Positions 11,506 through 23,300 are shown, counted from the stretch's first letter. The stretch is DNA of 64,000 bases from Beta vulgaris subsp. vulgaris (GCF_026745355.1 NC_079206.1:18325607-18389606), one strand, 5' to 3'. Translations and numbers: made by a program. The notes: generated from the letters alone by a model not told the origin.

Positions 11506-12993
11506 CACTAGTAGAATAAATGCTACTTGCTGCGGTTAAAAAGTGCCCTATTGCTGCGGATTTGGGCGCGCAGCAATTAAGGGCGCAGCAATAGGTATTA
11601 ATAATATTGCTGCGGTTTTAAACCGCAGCAATATATACCAATATTGCTGCGGTTTTTTAGGCCAAACCGCAGCAATATTATAATTTTTTAATATTAAAAA
11701 CGCAGGTATATTGCTGCGGTTTCTTCCCAAAACCGCAGCAATATAAGCATGGCAATAAAAAAAAATTTTTTTTTTTTAAAAAAATGAGGTGTAATTTTTT
11801 GATAGTTATAATACACTTATAATATAAACATTTTTAAATCCAAAGAGTATTGTAATACAATAACAACACAAAAAAAAAAAAACTCACCCAAACTGACATA
11901 TATTTAATAAAAATAATAAATTACAAATCCTAATTACAAAATATATAAAAAAAAACTAATACAGAATAGTAATCAAAAAATTTAAAAAAATGAAAAAAAA
12001 AAAACAGACGTATACAAAAGATACAGAATTAACAAAAAAAATTAAAAACTAAAGAAAAAAGGAAGAAGATCATTAGATCTTGAAACAACTCGCCGGTGGA
12101 ACGCAAACGAACCACCACGTTTATGCCTACGTCGCCGCCTACGTTTCCGACGATTCAGAGATGTCGATTCCGCCTACGTCGCCGCTACCATTGATGCAGA
12201 TGAACAGACCACGTTGATGGAGCACGTTCGAACGCCGGAGATGATGGAGCACGTTCGAACGCCGGAGATGAACGTTGATAGAGCACGTTCGAACGCCGAA
12301 GATGAATGATGGAGAGATGCGAACGAATGCAAAAGACGTTGATGGAGAACGTTCGAACGGCGGACAGTCGACGATGAGAATAAAAAAAATCCGGCGGACA
12401 GTCTACACGCTGCTTCCTCTATGACAGTCGAAGATGACTGTATCCAATGATGAGAATAAAAAAATTCGGCGGTTTGGTTTTAGGGTTTAGGTCGATGAGG
12501 AGGAGCGAGATGAGAGAGTGTGAGGAGAGAGAGAGGAGGGAGTGAGAGAACGCAATATTTTTTTGGTAACTGATGAGGAGGAAATGAGAGGGAGAGAGAG
12601 GAGAGAGAGTGGGGAGAGGGGGTTAAAAACGGCTGTCCAAGGGTTTTACAAGGACGGAGGAATAAAACCCTAGTTGGGTTGTGCATCTTATTTTAAAATA
12701 TCCTATTGCTGCGGTTTTTGAAGGAACCGCAGCAATATATTAAAATATTAATAATAAATTAATATTTTAATATATTGCTGCGGTTCTAACTAAAAACCGC
12801 AGCAATACAGTTGATCAGAAAGTCAACTTAAGTTTGAATATTTTCACGTTAATAATATTGCTGCGGTTTCTACTTAGAAACCGCAGCAATATGTCTATTT
12901 TATTTTTTCCTTTATTTTTTACGTGATATATTGCTGCGTATGGGTAACACCGCAGCAATACTACCGCAGCAAATAGCATTTATTCTACTAGTG
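11506..12993. mobile_element. CACTA-type non-autonomous element 2 (nested)
   Basis: Perfect 20-bp terminal inverted repeats, CACTAGTAGAATAAATGCTA, flanked by the 3-bp duplication TAA on both sides. Subterminal arrays of ATTGCTGCGGTTTT words occur in both orientations (11525-11745 and 12705-12970). The 1.49-kb interior holds no transposase. It is inserted in element 1 and is younger than it. Confidence 0.85.
12215..12362 (+). repeat. About 27-bp tandem repeat inside CACTA element 2
   Basis: Four imperfect units built around GAGCACGTTCGAACGCCG, each containing the palindrome CGTTCGAACG. It lies in the middle of the element and has no coding potential that I can defend. Confidence 0.7.
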
Positions 12994-13921
12994 TAAAAAA
13001 GTTGAGTTAAAAAAAAATCAGTAAGTCATATTTGCAAACTTCATCATCATTTGAAACTGCATCATCCAAACCTAGATCTAATCCAACCTAACAAAATAAA
13101 CATAAAAAAAATTATATAAAAAATAATAATAAAATTACCAAAGTACATCAAAAATTTGACAAAAAATTTGAAACCCAACAAAATTATGCTCAAACTCGAT
13201 GATTGTTTCTCGAACCCAAAGAAATTCGGAACTGAAATCGAACCCAACAAATCATCGATTGTCTCGAGGCAATAAGGAGTAGTTCGTTGTCGTCGAAAGC
13301 ATTTTCCAAAACTTGGCTGTCGGTGGGCGCCGACGAAGCATCAGGTGACTGGGATTTCGACATTAGGTGGGGCCATTTGTATCTGAAGTGAGAGGAGTGA
13401 GGTCGAAGTGAGAGACGGATTTCACATATCTAAAGTGCGAAGAGCGAAGTGCGAGGATAAAGATGCTGAGAGATGAGAGGAGAAAGGATAGGATGAAAGG
13501 AGAGTGAGAGGTTGAGAGGAGAGAGAGAAAATAGAGAGGAGAGTGAGAAAAAAGCTGGGTTAGTTGTTAAAAGGAAAGAGGAAGAAAACCCTAATTGAGC
13601 CGCGCATTTTTTTTAATTTAAAACATCCTGTTGCTGCTTTTTTTTTGTAGGAACCACATCAATAGGTTCAAATATTGATAAAAATTAATATTTTAATATA
13701 TGGTTGTGGTTTTGGATGTAAACCGCGAAAATAGAACTAGTCAAAAAGTCAACTTATGCTTGAAAATTTTCCCGTTGAAATCTATTGCTTCGCTTTTCGG
13801 TCGAAATCGCAGCAGTAGGTCAATTTTATATTTTACCTTTTTTCTTTCATTTGGTTTATTGTTGCGTATGGGTAGAACCGTAGCAATATCACCGCAAAAA
13901 TAAGCAATTATTATACTAGTG

Positions 13922-14222
13922 AAGATTAGACAATTTTGGGAAATTTTCATCTCAAACCTTTAGTGATTATTGCATGTCTATTGGGATTGTTGTTGAGCAC
14001 CCTATACCTCATAGACATACACAAAATGATCTTGTTGAATCATTAATTAAGAGACTACAATTGATTGCAAGACAATTAATAATGAGACCAAAATTGCCCT
14101 CCTCTACTTGGGGTCATGCTATATTACATGCAACAACATTGATAAGAGTAAGGCCGACAGCCTATCACAAATTCTCACCGTTACAATTCGTATAAGGTCG
14201 AGAAACAAATGTCTCACATTTG
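13922..14222 (+). pseudogene. Copia integrase relic, C-half of catalytic core
   Basis: Continues the integrase after the CACTA insertion. It includes IRPTAYHKFSP-like sequence and the region that contains the third acidic residue (HTQND-LVESLIKRLQ; the usual QNGLAE is altered to QNDLVE). It ends in CACATTTG, the exact point where the homologous Copia continues GAGAATTTTTGG, because the next CACTA-type element starts here. Confidence 0.8.
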
Positions 14223-14499
14223 CACTAGTCTAAAAAAACCTTACATGTCACTTAGTAACAGATGCGGTTTTATAAAAAACGCATCCGAAAAGCAGCCAAA
14301 AAATGAGAAGGAAAGTTCGCAGTAAAATCTGATGTGGTCCTGTTGTGGACCACATCAGATTAAAAAAACCGCTGCGGTTTTTAAAAAAAATCTGATGCGG
14401 TTTATTGGACCGCATCAGAAAATCAGTTAACATAAGCGCCCAAAAACGTGGCCCAGTTTTATTTTCCTTGATCTCGTTTTCCTGGAGCCCATTTCATGG

Positions 14500-14507
14500 T
14501 ATAAAAA
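14500..14507 (+). promoter_or_regulatory. TATA box of the gene-like segment in CACTA element 3
   Basis: TATAAAAA lies 55 bp upstream of an ATG, followed by a pyrimidine-rich leader typical of plant 5' UTRs. Its position inside a transposon suggests capture of a host promoter. Confidence 0.4.
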
Positions 14508-14561
14508 AAAACCACAGCCACCCTCCCATTTCAGTCTTCTTTCATCCCTCTTCCCTCTCTT

Positions 14562-14813
14562 ATGAACCCTAGCCACCCACCCTCCTCCCTCTCTCAAACT
14601 CCTAATCTCACTTCCTCATCCTCTCCTCTCCTTTCACTTCGTCTCTTCGTCGTCTCTCCTCTCTCGTTCTCTCGTTACTCAAACACCACCACCACCACCA
14701 CACATCCTATCTCCTATGCCGTTCTCAAACGCCACCGCCAACTAACACCACTGCCAATGCCAACGCCATCGACGACCTTCGTTTCGACTTCAACGACACC
14801 CAGATCTAGTTGA
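14562..14813 (+). CDS. Captured first-exon-like ORF in CACTA element 3
   Basis: An 83-codon frame starting MNPSHPPSS, rich in Ser, Pro and Thr, resembling an organelle-targeting or disordered N terminus. It is preceded by a TATA box and a CT-rich leader and ends just before the Copia insertion at 14817. Near the end, another frame reads AIDDLRFDFNDTQI, so the true frame is uncertain. I recognise no family. Capture of a host gene 5' end by the CACTA element is inferred from the promoter-leader-ATG arrangement. A chance ORF in a CT-rich tract remains possible. Confidence 0.3.
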   Translation: MNPSHPPSSLSQTPNLTSSSSPLLSLRLFVVSPLSFSRYSNTTTTTTHPISYAVLKRHRQLTPLPMPTPSTTFVSTSTTPRSS

Positions 14814-14816
14814 TTC

Positions 14817-15988
14817 TGTTAGTCTTAGACGAACACTTAAACAACTACAAGAGGGGGGTGAATTGTAGTTGGAGAGATTTTCAAACTTTTTGCGGAAATA
14901 AAATAATGATTGAATAAGAAAGAAATAATTGCATGAAATAAGAAAGAAGTAGGAACACAAAATTTTTACAAGGAAAACTTCCTAGGCCCAATAGGAAGAC
15001 AAACCTTGACCACGAGGGATTTTGACTCAATTCTCTTTAATAACTTTAGGCCAAAAGACTCTCTTTTTTACAACCTAATCTCGGCCCAACTCTGTTCCTC
15101 TAGGAACTGGTTCCCTATCAGCCTGGTCCCCTGAACAGTTGACTTCTCCCTTGACTTCACTCGAAGTCTTTTCTCTTTCTCTCTTCTCTTTCTCTTTCTC
15201 TTTTTCTCTCAAAATAATTACAGACTTAGATTCACTCAACCCAATCTATAATACATCAATTGCTAAGAAGAAGAAAACCGAATGTACTTTCACTAAGAAT
15301 ATTACATAAAATTCTGAAAGTATATCTAAAAAGATTGTTACAAAACTCTATTTGTAGGGACCTAGCTATCTTCTCGATATCATCTCCACGATCTTCTCCA
15401 AGATCTTCTCCATGATCACACGTAGCTTTAGCCACTTCTCCATAATATGTCTATTGTATTTTTATCGTTGGCAGTTGGTTAGTTGCGCTTCCATAATCTC
15501 AGCCACTTCTCCACGTTCACACACCTTATAAATAGGTTGATTATTGTGTTTCCTAAATTGTAGGAACTACTTCAACGATATATTTTGGAGCGCTTGCTTA
15601 GGTTAGTTTTTGGTGGCTCCTTGTTTGTAGGAAAACAGAAAATACTGCACACAAACTAACTAAACAAAAATATTATGGAATCTTAATATATCAAATTTGT
15701 TACCTCCATAATATTAACATATTGTCACAAATAAGGTTTCATAACTTAATCTTGATTAAACTCCTAATCAGTTCTTCATAAGTTATTTACCATATTATTC
15801 GTGAAGTCTAAAAATAAATAAACTAATTAAACTAAAAGAATAAATCTAACAAAATAAAATAATCAAAACGAGAAGAATAAATCTAAAACACATGAAATTG
15901 ATTCTAACATAATAAACCAAAAAACGGACTAATAACTAAAATTAAATAAACTTTAATTATATGTCATTATCAAAATAGTGAAATAACA
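14817..15988 (-). repeat. 3' LTR of the minus-strand Copia
   Basis: TGTTAGTC...AATAACA on the plus strand, i.e. TGTTATT...CTAACA on the element strand, 1172 bp. It carries a CT-rich stretch (15165-15210). A 51-bp segment lying between two TACAT repeats (15252 and 15303) is absent from the 5' LTR. The inverted pair GTTCCT-CT-AGGAAC occurs near 15098. Confidence 0.85.
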
Positions 15989-16657
15989 ATATTCCCCCTT
16001 TTTTATTATGACAAATAATTAAAGAAATTTTTTTATGTTTTTATGTGTTGAAATAAAATCTAAAGACTAATACTAAAACAAAATACACAAGCTATACACA
16101 AACTAACTTAAGTAAAACTCTACTGCGACTGGAAACAGGATCAGACTTGACTCGGAACAGGGATGAGAAAAACATGCATAGGAACTAAGATAAAAAAAAT
16201 TTTAGACACTATATCTCTTCCCCCTTTGTCATTATCAAAACCAAGAATTGTACCTGCAGCACTAAAGAGTCAACAGTCTAGGCAACAAGCAAGTTGCTCA
16301 AACATACATCTCATAATATTAGCCATCCAAACACACAAACAAAATAGGCATGCATAAAGCAACATTATAGACAGCAGATATTACGCAATATGCAGAGTAG
16401 GCAAAAGAAAAGAAATTTAAAGAGAAATTAAAAGTACTTCATGTGTCTCAGAAGGACACAAGAAGAGAAATCCAAAAGATTGTTTAATAATTACGGCCAC
16501 AAAAAAAAAACTTGTTCAATTGTTCCAAAGTTAAGAGAAGTTAGGGTTTGGATCGTTTGAAGAGAGAGGAGACCACAAAATCATTCTTGGAGAGCACACC
16601 ATCCACCTTGTTCCTGATCCCCGTATCAGCATTCTTGATGGCAATCAGTTGTTGTTG
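15989..16657 (-). promoter_or_regulatory. Polypurine tract and 3' untranslated internal region
   Basis: The polypurine tract (rc of TATTCCCCCTTTTTT, about 15990-16004) abuts the LTR and primes plus-strand DNA. A second GGGGGAAG tract occurs at about 16220. Between it and the envelope-like ORF no gene is seen. Confidence 0.7.
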
Positions 16658-17272
16658 CTACTGAGAGTCCAGAACATTGACAGTAGCTTCAATGACATTG
16701 ATCCTGGTGTGTAGAAAGGTCAAGGAGTCCCGAATTTCCCAAAGTAGCTTGTTAAGCCCTGTTGTAGACAGCAACGGAAAATCCACAGCAGTTGAAGGAA
16801 CTGGATCAAAATCTAGGTGAATAAACATTGTGTCACCTTGATCTTGCTCCTTCAGAGACTTGGACCCAGCCAACCTTTGGTTCTTCCTTACAGACCCCCT
16901 GGGAACCCCCTCTTCATCCAACTTTCTCTTGCTACCCACTTCAACCTTTACCGGAGTTTCTTCTCTCTCAAAATCTATCTTCCCATTTACCAACCTCAAA
17001 CTAAGCCTGGTCAGAGTTTCTTTTGTAAGATAATTTTCTGGCTCAAGAGAAAAAGAGGGACTGGTAGGTAGTTTAACTTTGCATTGTTTGAAAACAGAGG
17101 AGAGAAGATTTCCATAACCCACTTTAGTGTTATGGGTATTGCAATGAGAGAGATGTGAAATTATCAAGGAAGGAAGGTTAATTTTTATGTTTTCGGCAAG
17201 GCAGTACATAATGGAAAGATCCATTAGACTTGCCTGGGTTCTTTTGAGGAACGGGGTAAAATGAAACGCCAA
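16658..17272 (-). CDS. Envelope-like / plant transposon protein ORF of the Copia
   Basis: A 204-codon frame downstream of RNase H, where Sirevirus-type Copia elements keep an extra ORF. Its N-terminal part (LSIMYCLAENIKINLPSLII followed by GYGNLLSSVFKQ) resembles the conserved core of the so-called putative plant transposon protein domain. The C-terminal part is charged and ends in a predicted coiled-coil-like stretch. Upstream, to about 17890, the other two frames carry pieces (KSKWNELLKILKFQKW) that look like the N-terminal half, so the full ORF is broken by frameshifts. No function is established for such proteins. A role in virion traffic is only a hypothesis in the literature. Confidence 0.5.
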   Translation of the reverse strand: MAFHFTPFLKRTQASLMDLSIMYCLAENIKINLPSLIISHLSHCNTHNTKVGYGNLLSSVFKQCKVKLPTSPSFSLEPENYLTKETLTRLSLRLVNGKIDFEREETPVKVEVGSKRKLDEEGVPRGSVRKNQRLAGSKSLKEQDQGDTMFIHLDFDPVPSTAVDFPLLSTTGLNKLLWEIRDSLTFLHTRINVIEATVNVLDSQ

Positions 17273-17900
17273 ACCAATGAATAAAGCTTATGAAATGGAG
17301 ACAATTCTTTTTATCTAAAGATAAAGCATTGAATTGCCGTTAAAGAAAGCAAGAATTTGAGCATTGAACTCCATTTATGTTCACTTAGCCCTACCCTTAA
17401 TGTATCCTTGTAACCCTCATTGGAACATCAAACCATTCCCCCAGTTTCTTCTCAGTATGTACACAGACCCATTACATTGACACACAACACCCTCAGTTAT
17501 GTAAACCCAGAACAAAATGCTTTCATTCTTTTCATAAAGACCCTCATCACATAAACATATTTTAACCATTTCTGAAATTTTAAAATTTTCAATAACTCAT
17601 TCCACTTAGACTTTTTGCACCATGCAAATCTACACAAAAGCCCACAAGAAATTGTGAAGATTTTGTTTTCTTACCTCTTTTGTAGGTACAGTAATCTTTG
17701 TTCTTGATCGCTTTCAACTCGTTTTCACCTCTTCCTTTTTCGGAGGAGAGAAACAGGTGAGAGGATGCCGATTTTGACCCGTAGAATCTGCTTATTCTTG
17801 GATGATTCTTGAGCACTTAATTCATCATGGGATGGTGTTTTCTCTCTGGGAAATTTTCATGATCACCGTTTTGAGTTTTGGAAGACATGGTGAAAGTGTT
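17273..17900 (-). pseudogene. Frameshifted N-terminal part of the envelope-like ORF
   Basis: Minus-strand segments in two frames contain the pattern W-N-E-L-L-K and other residues seen before the plant transposon protein domain, starting near an ATG at about 17888. Stops interrupt it at least five times. It probably formed one protein with the following 204-codon frame. Confidence 0.35.
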
Positions 17901-18406
17901 TTGGTGAGGTTGAAGATGAGAAAGAGAGAGAGAGAGAGAGAGATGAGTTGATGTGGAGGAAATTATGAGGGGTCAGTGATTTGATGGTTGGGTTATAAAG
18001 TAATCATGATTCTGTGAAAGAAATGGAGAGTTAGGTTTAATGAAAGGTTTATGGGTTTTGGAAGGCAATTAATGAAGTTTCTTCATTTAACTTAGATTAA
18101 TTGAACGCGTAATTTGGCATAATTCAGATTAATGTTTTTAATTTTTGGACGGAAAGGTGTGAAAAGAAAGAACAAGGAAATTTGGAGGAAAATTAGAAAT
18201 AGAAAATAAAATACTCTTGCATATGATAAAATGTGTCCATAATTACAAACTACATACGTACCAAATATGTGCAAGGACACTAAGGGTAATATTCAAAGAC
18301 ATATGTGAGTCCTTATACTTGACCCTAGGTGTATGAAATTTAATTCATGAAGTTGCAGGACATACTTAGTAAGAAACAATTTGGGGGAACAACATCATGT
18401 GTACAT
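17901..18406 (-). other. Spacer between RNase H and envelope-like ORF
   Basis: AT-rich non-coding stretch with a (GA)n tract at 17918-17942 and nothing I recognise as a gene. Confidence 0.5.
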
Positions 18407-19054
18407 TTAAACAATTTTTATCATTCCTAGTTCCAAGCGTATCTTTTCAAACCTGTCCCTAGATAGAGGTTTAGTCAATATGTCAGCTATTTGATTTTCA
18501 GTAGGACAAAAATCAACTTTGACTAATCCCTTCTCTACATTGTCTTTTAGGAAATGATGTCTAATGTGAATATGCTTGACTCTAGAGTGATGAACTGGAT
18601 CCTTGGAAATGCAAATAGCACTAGTGTTATCACAAGAATATAGGAACACACTTAATTTTATGCCAAAGTCACGTACCTGTTGCTTGATCCATACATGAGA
18701 GCAGCATGCAGCAGCTGCCACGTATTCAGCTTCTGCTGTGGAAAGAGCAACAGTGTTTTGTTTCTTTGAGCTCCAAGAAACCAAGCTTGATCCTAGGAAC
18801 TGGATAATACCCGATGTACTTTTGCGATTCACCAAGTCTCCAGCATAGTCAGCATCGGAATAGCTTACTAGATCAAAGATGTCACTTCGAGGATAGAACA
18901 AACAAAGATCATCACTTCCTTTCAAATATCTAAGAATCCTTTTGACAGCTGTCAAATGGGATTCCTTAGGATTTGATTGGAATCTTGCACATAAACCAAC
19001 ACTAAAGGATATATCAGGCCTACTAGCAGTTAGATAAAGTAAGGAACCAATCAT
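18407..19054 (-). CDS. Copia RNase H domain (C-terminal polyprotein segment)
   Basis: 215 codons open from MIGSLLYLTASRPDI to the stop. Diagnostic Copia RNase H features follow in order: the YSDADYAG motif with catalytic Asp, then STSGIIQFLG, LSTAEAEYVA with catalytic Glu/Asp environment, CDNTSAICISKDPV, and ENQIADILTKPL near the end. It is the C-terminal part of the polyprotein; the preceding reverse transcriptase is in a different frame. Its first Met is internal to the polyprotein, not a real start. Confidence 0.9.
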   Translation of the reverse strand: MIGSLLYLTASRPDISFSVGLCARFQSNPKESHLTAVKRILRYLKGSDDLCLFYPRSDIFDLVSYSDADYAGDLVNRKSTSGIIQFLGSSLVSWSSKKQNTVALSTAEAEYVAAAACCSHVWIKQQVRDFGIKLSVFLYSCDNTSAICISKDPVHHSRVKHIHIRHHFLKDNVEKGLVKVDFCPTENQIADILTKPLSRDRFEKIRLELGMIKIV

Positions 19055-20000
19055 ACCTCTATAGAGTTTTGATCTACGGACTTACCACTTTGATCCTCAT
19101 CTAACCTTGTACCTGTTCCTATAGGAGTATGGTTTGTTTTTGCTTGATCCAGTCCATATTTTTTAATAACTCTTTACGTATTTTTGTTGATGGATCATTG
19201 TTCCTTTTCAGTTTGCTTGATTTGCAAACCGAGAAAGAAGTTTAATCTCCCATCATACTCATTTCAAATTCACTACGCATTAACTCAGCAAATTCTTTAC
19301 AAAGAGATTCGTTAGTTGCACCAAAAATTATATCATCCACATAAATCTGAACCACTAGGATGTCTGTTCCTTTGGATCGAAGGAACAGGGTCCTATCAAC
19401 TTTGCCTCGTATAAAATCATTAGAAAGTAAGAATTTTGAAAGTCTTTCATACCATGATCTAGGAGCTTGCTTAAGCCCATAAAGAGCTTTATCTAGCTTA
19501 TAGACATGATTGGAAGATCCGGGTTTTCAAAACCAGGAGGTTGTTCCACATAGACGTCTTCAATTAAATATCCATTTAAAAAGGCACATTTGACGTCCAT
19601 TTGGTACAACCTAAAACCCATGAATGATGCAAAGGCAATCAAAATTCTTATTGCTTCTATTCTAGCTACAGGAGCAAAGGTTTCATCAAAGTCAATACCT
19701 TCTTGTTGATTGTACCCTTTGGCTACGAGTCTGGCTTTGTTTTTATGACTGTTCCATGTCGTCTATTGTTCCTGAAGACCCATTTTAGTCCAATCACCTT
19801 TTGGTTTTTAGGCTTGGTCTCAAGTGCCAGACCTTGTTCCTCTGGAACTCATTCAGTTCCTCTTGCATGGCGTTTATCCAGTCAGACTCCAGTAGGGCAT
19901 CATTGTGATCTCGTGGTTCTGTCATAGACAAAAAGGCATGGAAAGCACAGAAATTTTCAGTTGGGATCTCGTTTGAGTTCCCTTTTCAATATCACTTACT
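19055..20000 (-). pseudogene. Copia reverse transcriptase, frameshifted
   Basis: Minus-strand frames give DALLESDWINAMQEELNEF, then VGLKWVF-like sequence, [17 protein letters not shown] and the catalytic box IYVDDIIFGA (about 19325-19365). Single-base indels move the frame several times, for example near 19190, 19260 and 19525. The domain copies the element RNA into cDNA inside the capsid. This copy cannot make an intact enzyme as read. Confidence 0.85.
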
Positions 20001-20253
20001 ATTAAATCCAATGGATGGGATTTTAAGTGTTTCCAGGTCTTGGTTCAAATCTTCTTGTCTCTGCTCCTCCAGTTGAGGAGCTTCATTCGTCTCGTCTACT
20101 GGATGAATTTCTGGTGCCTGTTCCTCCTGTATAAAGGATCAGGAACATATCTCTTCTTCAGAAATATGCTTTTTGTCGGTTCCTGCAGGTGTTAGTTCCT
20201 CATCAATGTTTACTGACTCCTCAATACGAGTCAGTCCTATTTCAAAGTCATTT

Positions 20254-21264
20254 TCATGACTTTTCCTGCAGAGAGTTAGTTTCATCAAAATAACATGGAC
20301 ATTTCCTCAACACACATTGTTCGTTTTTGTAAACTCTATATGCCTTACTACTTAAAGCATATCCAATAAAAACAGCCTCATCGCTTCTAGCATCAAACTT
20401 TCCTAAATTGTCTTTACCATTGTTATGTACAAAGCATTTAGCCAAAATTCTAAAGTAGAGATATTGGGTTTTCTTCCTTTGAAGCTCATAAGGGGTCTTC
20501 AAGACAATAGGTCTTAGCATGACTCTATTGATTATGTAGCATGCCGTATTCACTGCTTCAGCCCAGAAATTCTTAAGATTGCTTGCTATGATCATTGTTC
20601 TTGCCATGTCCTCCAAAGTGCGATTCTTCCGTTCTACCACGCCATTTTGTTGTGGAGTTCTAGGAGCTGAGAAGTTGTGATCAAGACCTTCATTTCTGCA
20701 AAACTCATCAAATTTGAGTTTTCAAACTCCTTACCATGATCAGAACGCAAGTGCTTAATTTTAAAACCACTTATTCTTTGAGTTCTTTTGCAAAGTTAAC
20801 AAATTCATCAAATGTCTCATCTTTGCTATGAGAAAAATAACCCAAGTGTATCTTGAAAAATCATCAACTATTACAAGCACATATCTCTTACCAGATCGAC
20901 TTTGGATTCGAACAGGGCCACAAATCCATATGAATCAATTCAAGGGACTTTGTGTCTTACCATTTTCTTTGATTTGAACGAGGATCTAACTTGTTTACCT
21001 TTTGCACAGGTCCACAAACTTCATGGTTTGAGACTTTGATAGTTGGTAATCCAACCACCAAGTCCTTACCACTTAGCTTCTGGAGTAATGCATACTTGCG
21101 TGACCACATATTTTATGCCAAAGAAGTGGTTCATTATCGACGGCACTTAAACACGTTATATTGTTCCTAGGAACAAGGTTGAGATCAACAACGCAGGTGT
21201 CCCCTTCCCTTGTTCCTTCTAGAATTTCGGTACCTGTTCCTGCATTACTTACTACACAATTCAT
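20254..21264 (-). pseudogene. Copia integrase, frameshifted
   Basis: Contains LLWHKICGHASMHYSRS at the zinc-binding end (the usual HKRLGHAS is altered), then the core fragments, and a long open stretch 20640-20254 beginning MVERKNRTLEDMARTM, which follows the third catalytic acidic residue. TPYEL and VFIGYALSSKAYRVY mark the C-terminal end. The central core (20650-21070) is broken by indels. Confidence 0.85.
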
Positions 21265-21279
21265 CAGTAAAATTTACAC

Positions 21280-21530
21280 TGTTCCCTTTGTCGCAAAATT
21301 GAGAAATACTAAGCAGATTATGTTTTAAACCCTCGACCAAAAATACATTGTCTATGGAATGTGACTTAGACTTTCCTACCTTCCCTAATTGCAACTATGT
21401 TACCGGTAAGATTGTCTCCGAAGGTCATAGTTCCTCCATCATAGGATGAAAGCAAGAGAAATTTTCTTTTATCTCCTGTCATGTGTTTAGAACAACCGCT
21501 ATCGAGGTACCACAAGTTGTTCTCCCTCAC
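21280..21530 (-). pseudogene. Copia aspartic protease
   Basis: The minus strand reads LWYLDSGCSKHMTGDK, the active-site DSG of Copia proteases, followed by flap-like GDNLTGN and, after a frameshift, NVFLVEGLKHNLLSISQ. It lies between the second zinc knuckle and integrase as expected. Confidence 0.8.
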
Positions 21531-23300
21531 TTAGCCTGTCAAAGCAATCAGTCAGTGGTAGGAACCCAGTTTGACTTGGGTTCCTCTGTCGGCCTGTATT
21601 TCTCTTAACTTTCCAAACTTGTTTAACTAAGTGGGTGTTCATTTCAATATGTTCTTCTCTGGAGGAACAGTCAGACACTAAGTGTCCACTGTTCCCACAG
21701 TAAGAGCATATTCGGCTGCTTGGAAGATCAACATATTTTTTCATTTTGTTTTTCTTCTTGTGATTGAAACCTACGCCACTTCTTCCTTCATTTTTATATT
21801 TTTGTATCCAGTTACTGGATCAGGAAGAGTCTTCTTGAAGATTCCATTTTCTCTTTAAGTACCAGATATTTACTCAAAACTTTTTCATGTTCGAATTTTA
21901 ACTTTTCGAACTCGGATCTGGTATTTATAGAGGAACTGGTTCCTTCAGGAACGAATAGTTTCAATTCAGCCATTTCCATATTCAAGAAATAATTTTCATT
22001 TTTAGCATTTTCAAAAGCTTCTCGAATACGTCGGTTTTCATCAAAGACTTCAAAGAATCTTTCCTCAATGTTTGCATTCACTGTTTTAAACCAATTTGAA
22101 TGCCTTTGGTGACTTCTAAGGCTTTTTCTAAATTTTCTTCTCTAACAAAATGGCCTTGTAGTCATCAAGGTTTCCAAAAGTAGTTTTATTAATTGATTCT
22201 TTGAAAGTTCTTTTAACTCTTCTTCAATAACATTTATGCGTACCTTGTTGTTTGGCAAGTCTTCTTCTTCGTCTGTTTTTGCCATGAGACATAAATGAGC
22301 TGTCTCCTCTTCTGGTTGGTTCTCCTCCTCGTCTGAGTCCGATTCTCCCCAGGCAGCAACATGGCCCTTCTCATATCAACTTTTGAGAAAGGTTTTTGTT
22401 GTTCCTTTCCCTTCTCCTTGTACTTTCCTTTGCTCTTTTCATTTTCCCAGAGAGGGCATTCCTTTATGAAGTGATCCGGACTTCCACACTTGTGACAGTT
22501 AACTTTCCTAGCTTTTTCAAGTTCTTCCCTTTAGTTTTTGTTGAAGAACTTTTTGAATCTTTTCACGATCAGTGCTGCCTCTTCATCATCAGTTTCTGAA
22601 TCCTCAATCATCGGACTTGAGAGCCAAGCCTTAGGCTATTAGAGTCAACTTCATGAGTTCCTAGATGAATTTCGTGAGTCAACAAGGAACCGGAAAGTTG
22701 CTCGATATTGAATGTGGTGAAATCTTTAGTTTCAAGCAGGGCAGTGACCTTTTTCATCCTGAAGAAGACTTCGTAGAACTTTTCGTACTTGTTCCTCGGA
22801 GTGATGATCTTTCCTAGAGATTCAAGTTCATTTATGATGTTGGAGAACTTGTGAGCATCTCTTGAACAGACTCCTTAGGCTTCATTTGAAATAGCTCATA
22901 TTTGTGCATGAGCATGTCAATCTTTGATCTCTTGACTTCGTTTGTTCCTTCGTGAGTAACTTGAAGAAGTTCCCACATTTGCTTGGCTGATTTGCATCCC
23001 ATGATTCGATTGTGTTCATGGGGCCAAGACCACAGTGGAGAATCTTTTTGGCCAAGTTTTCATCTCCATCTTGTCGAAGTCATCTTTATCATATTTGGAG
23101 AGAGGCTTGGGGATTTCTTCACCTTTTTCATTTTTCTCTGTGACTTCGAAGTCACCAATCTCTATTACTCTCCAAACTTGATAATTTTCGGCCTTGATAA
23201 AACTTTCCATACGATTCTTCCAGTATGGATCATACTTGCCATTAAACATGGTGGACTGAGTTGAGTAACCTTCTTCCAATCTTTCTCCTGATGTGTTCAT
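21499..23300 (-). pseudogene. Copia gag with two zinc knuckles, frameshifted
   Basis: Starts ATG at 23300 (MNTSGERLEEG), 64 bp downstream of the 5' LTR. The first 94 codons carry the gag N-terminal fold (FNGKYDPYWKNRMESFI). A first CCHC knuckle, CHKCGSPDHFIKEC, lies near 22460-22505. A coiled-coil-like stretch occupies 22081-21812. A second knuckle, CSYCGNSGHLVSDC, lies at 21680-21720. Two knuckles separated by a coiled coil are typical of Sirevirus gag. Frameshifts separate all three open blocks. Confidence 0.8.

Larger units (their letters stand above)
10993..13921. mobile_element. CACTA-type non-autonomous element 1
   Basis: Termini are inverted: the left reads CACTAATAGTATAATTGCTT and the right, reversed, reads CACTAGTATAATAATTGCTT. 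It interrupts the integrase of the host Copia. The flanking 3-bp duplication is imperfect (AGA / AAG). Subterminal regions carry repeated TTGCTGCGG-type words in both orientations, the usual transposase-binding arrangement of CACTA elements. No transposase ORF is visible, so it would depend on a relative elsewhere. Another CACTA-type element sits inside it. Confidence 0.75.

Noticed and set aside
12480..12686. 68-codon Leu/Ser/Pro-rich minus-strand frame in CACTA element 2
   Set aside because: Translation of a GA/CT-rich tract; no start context or homologous frame in the sibling element.
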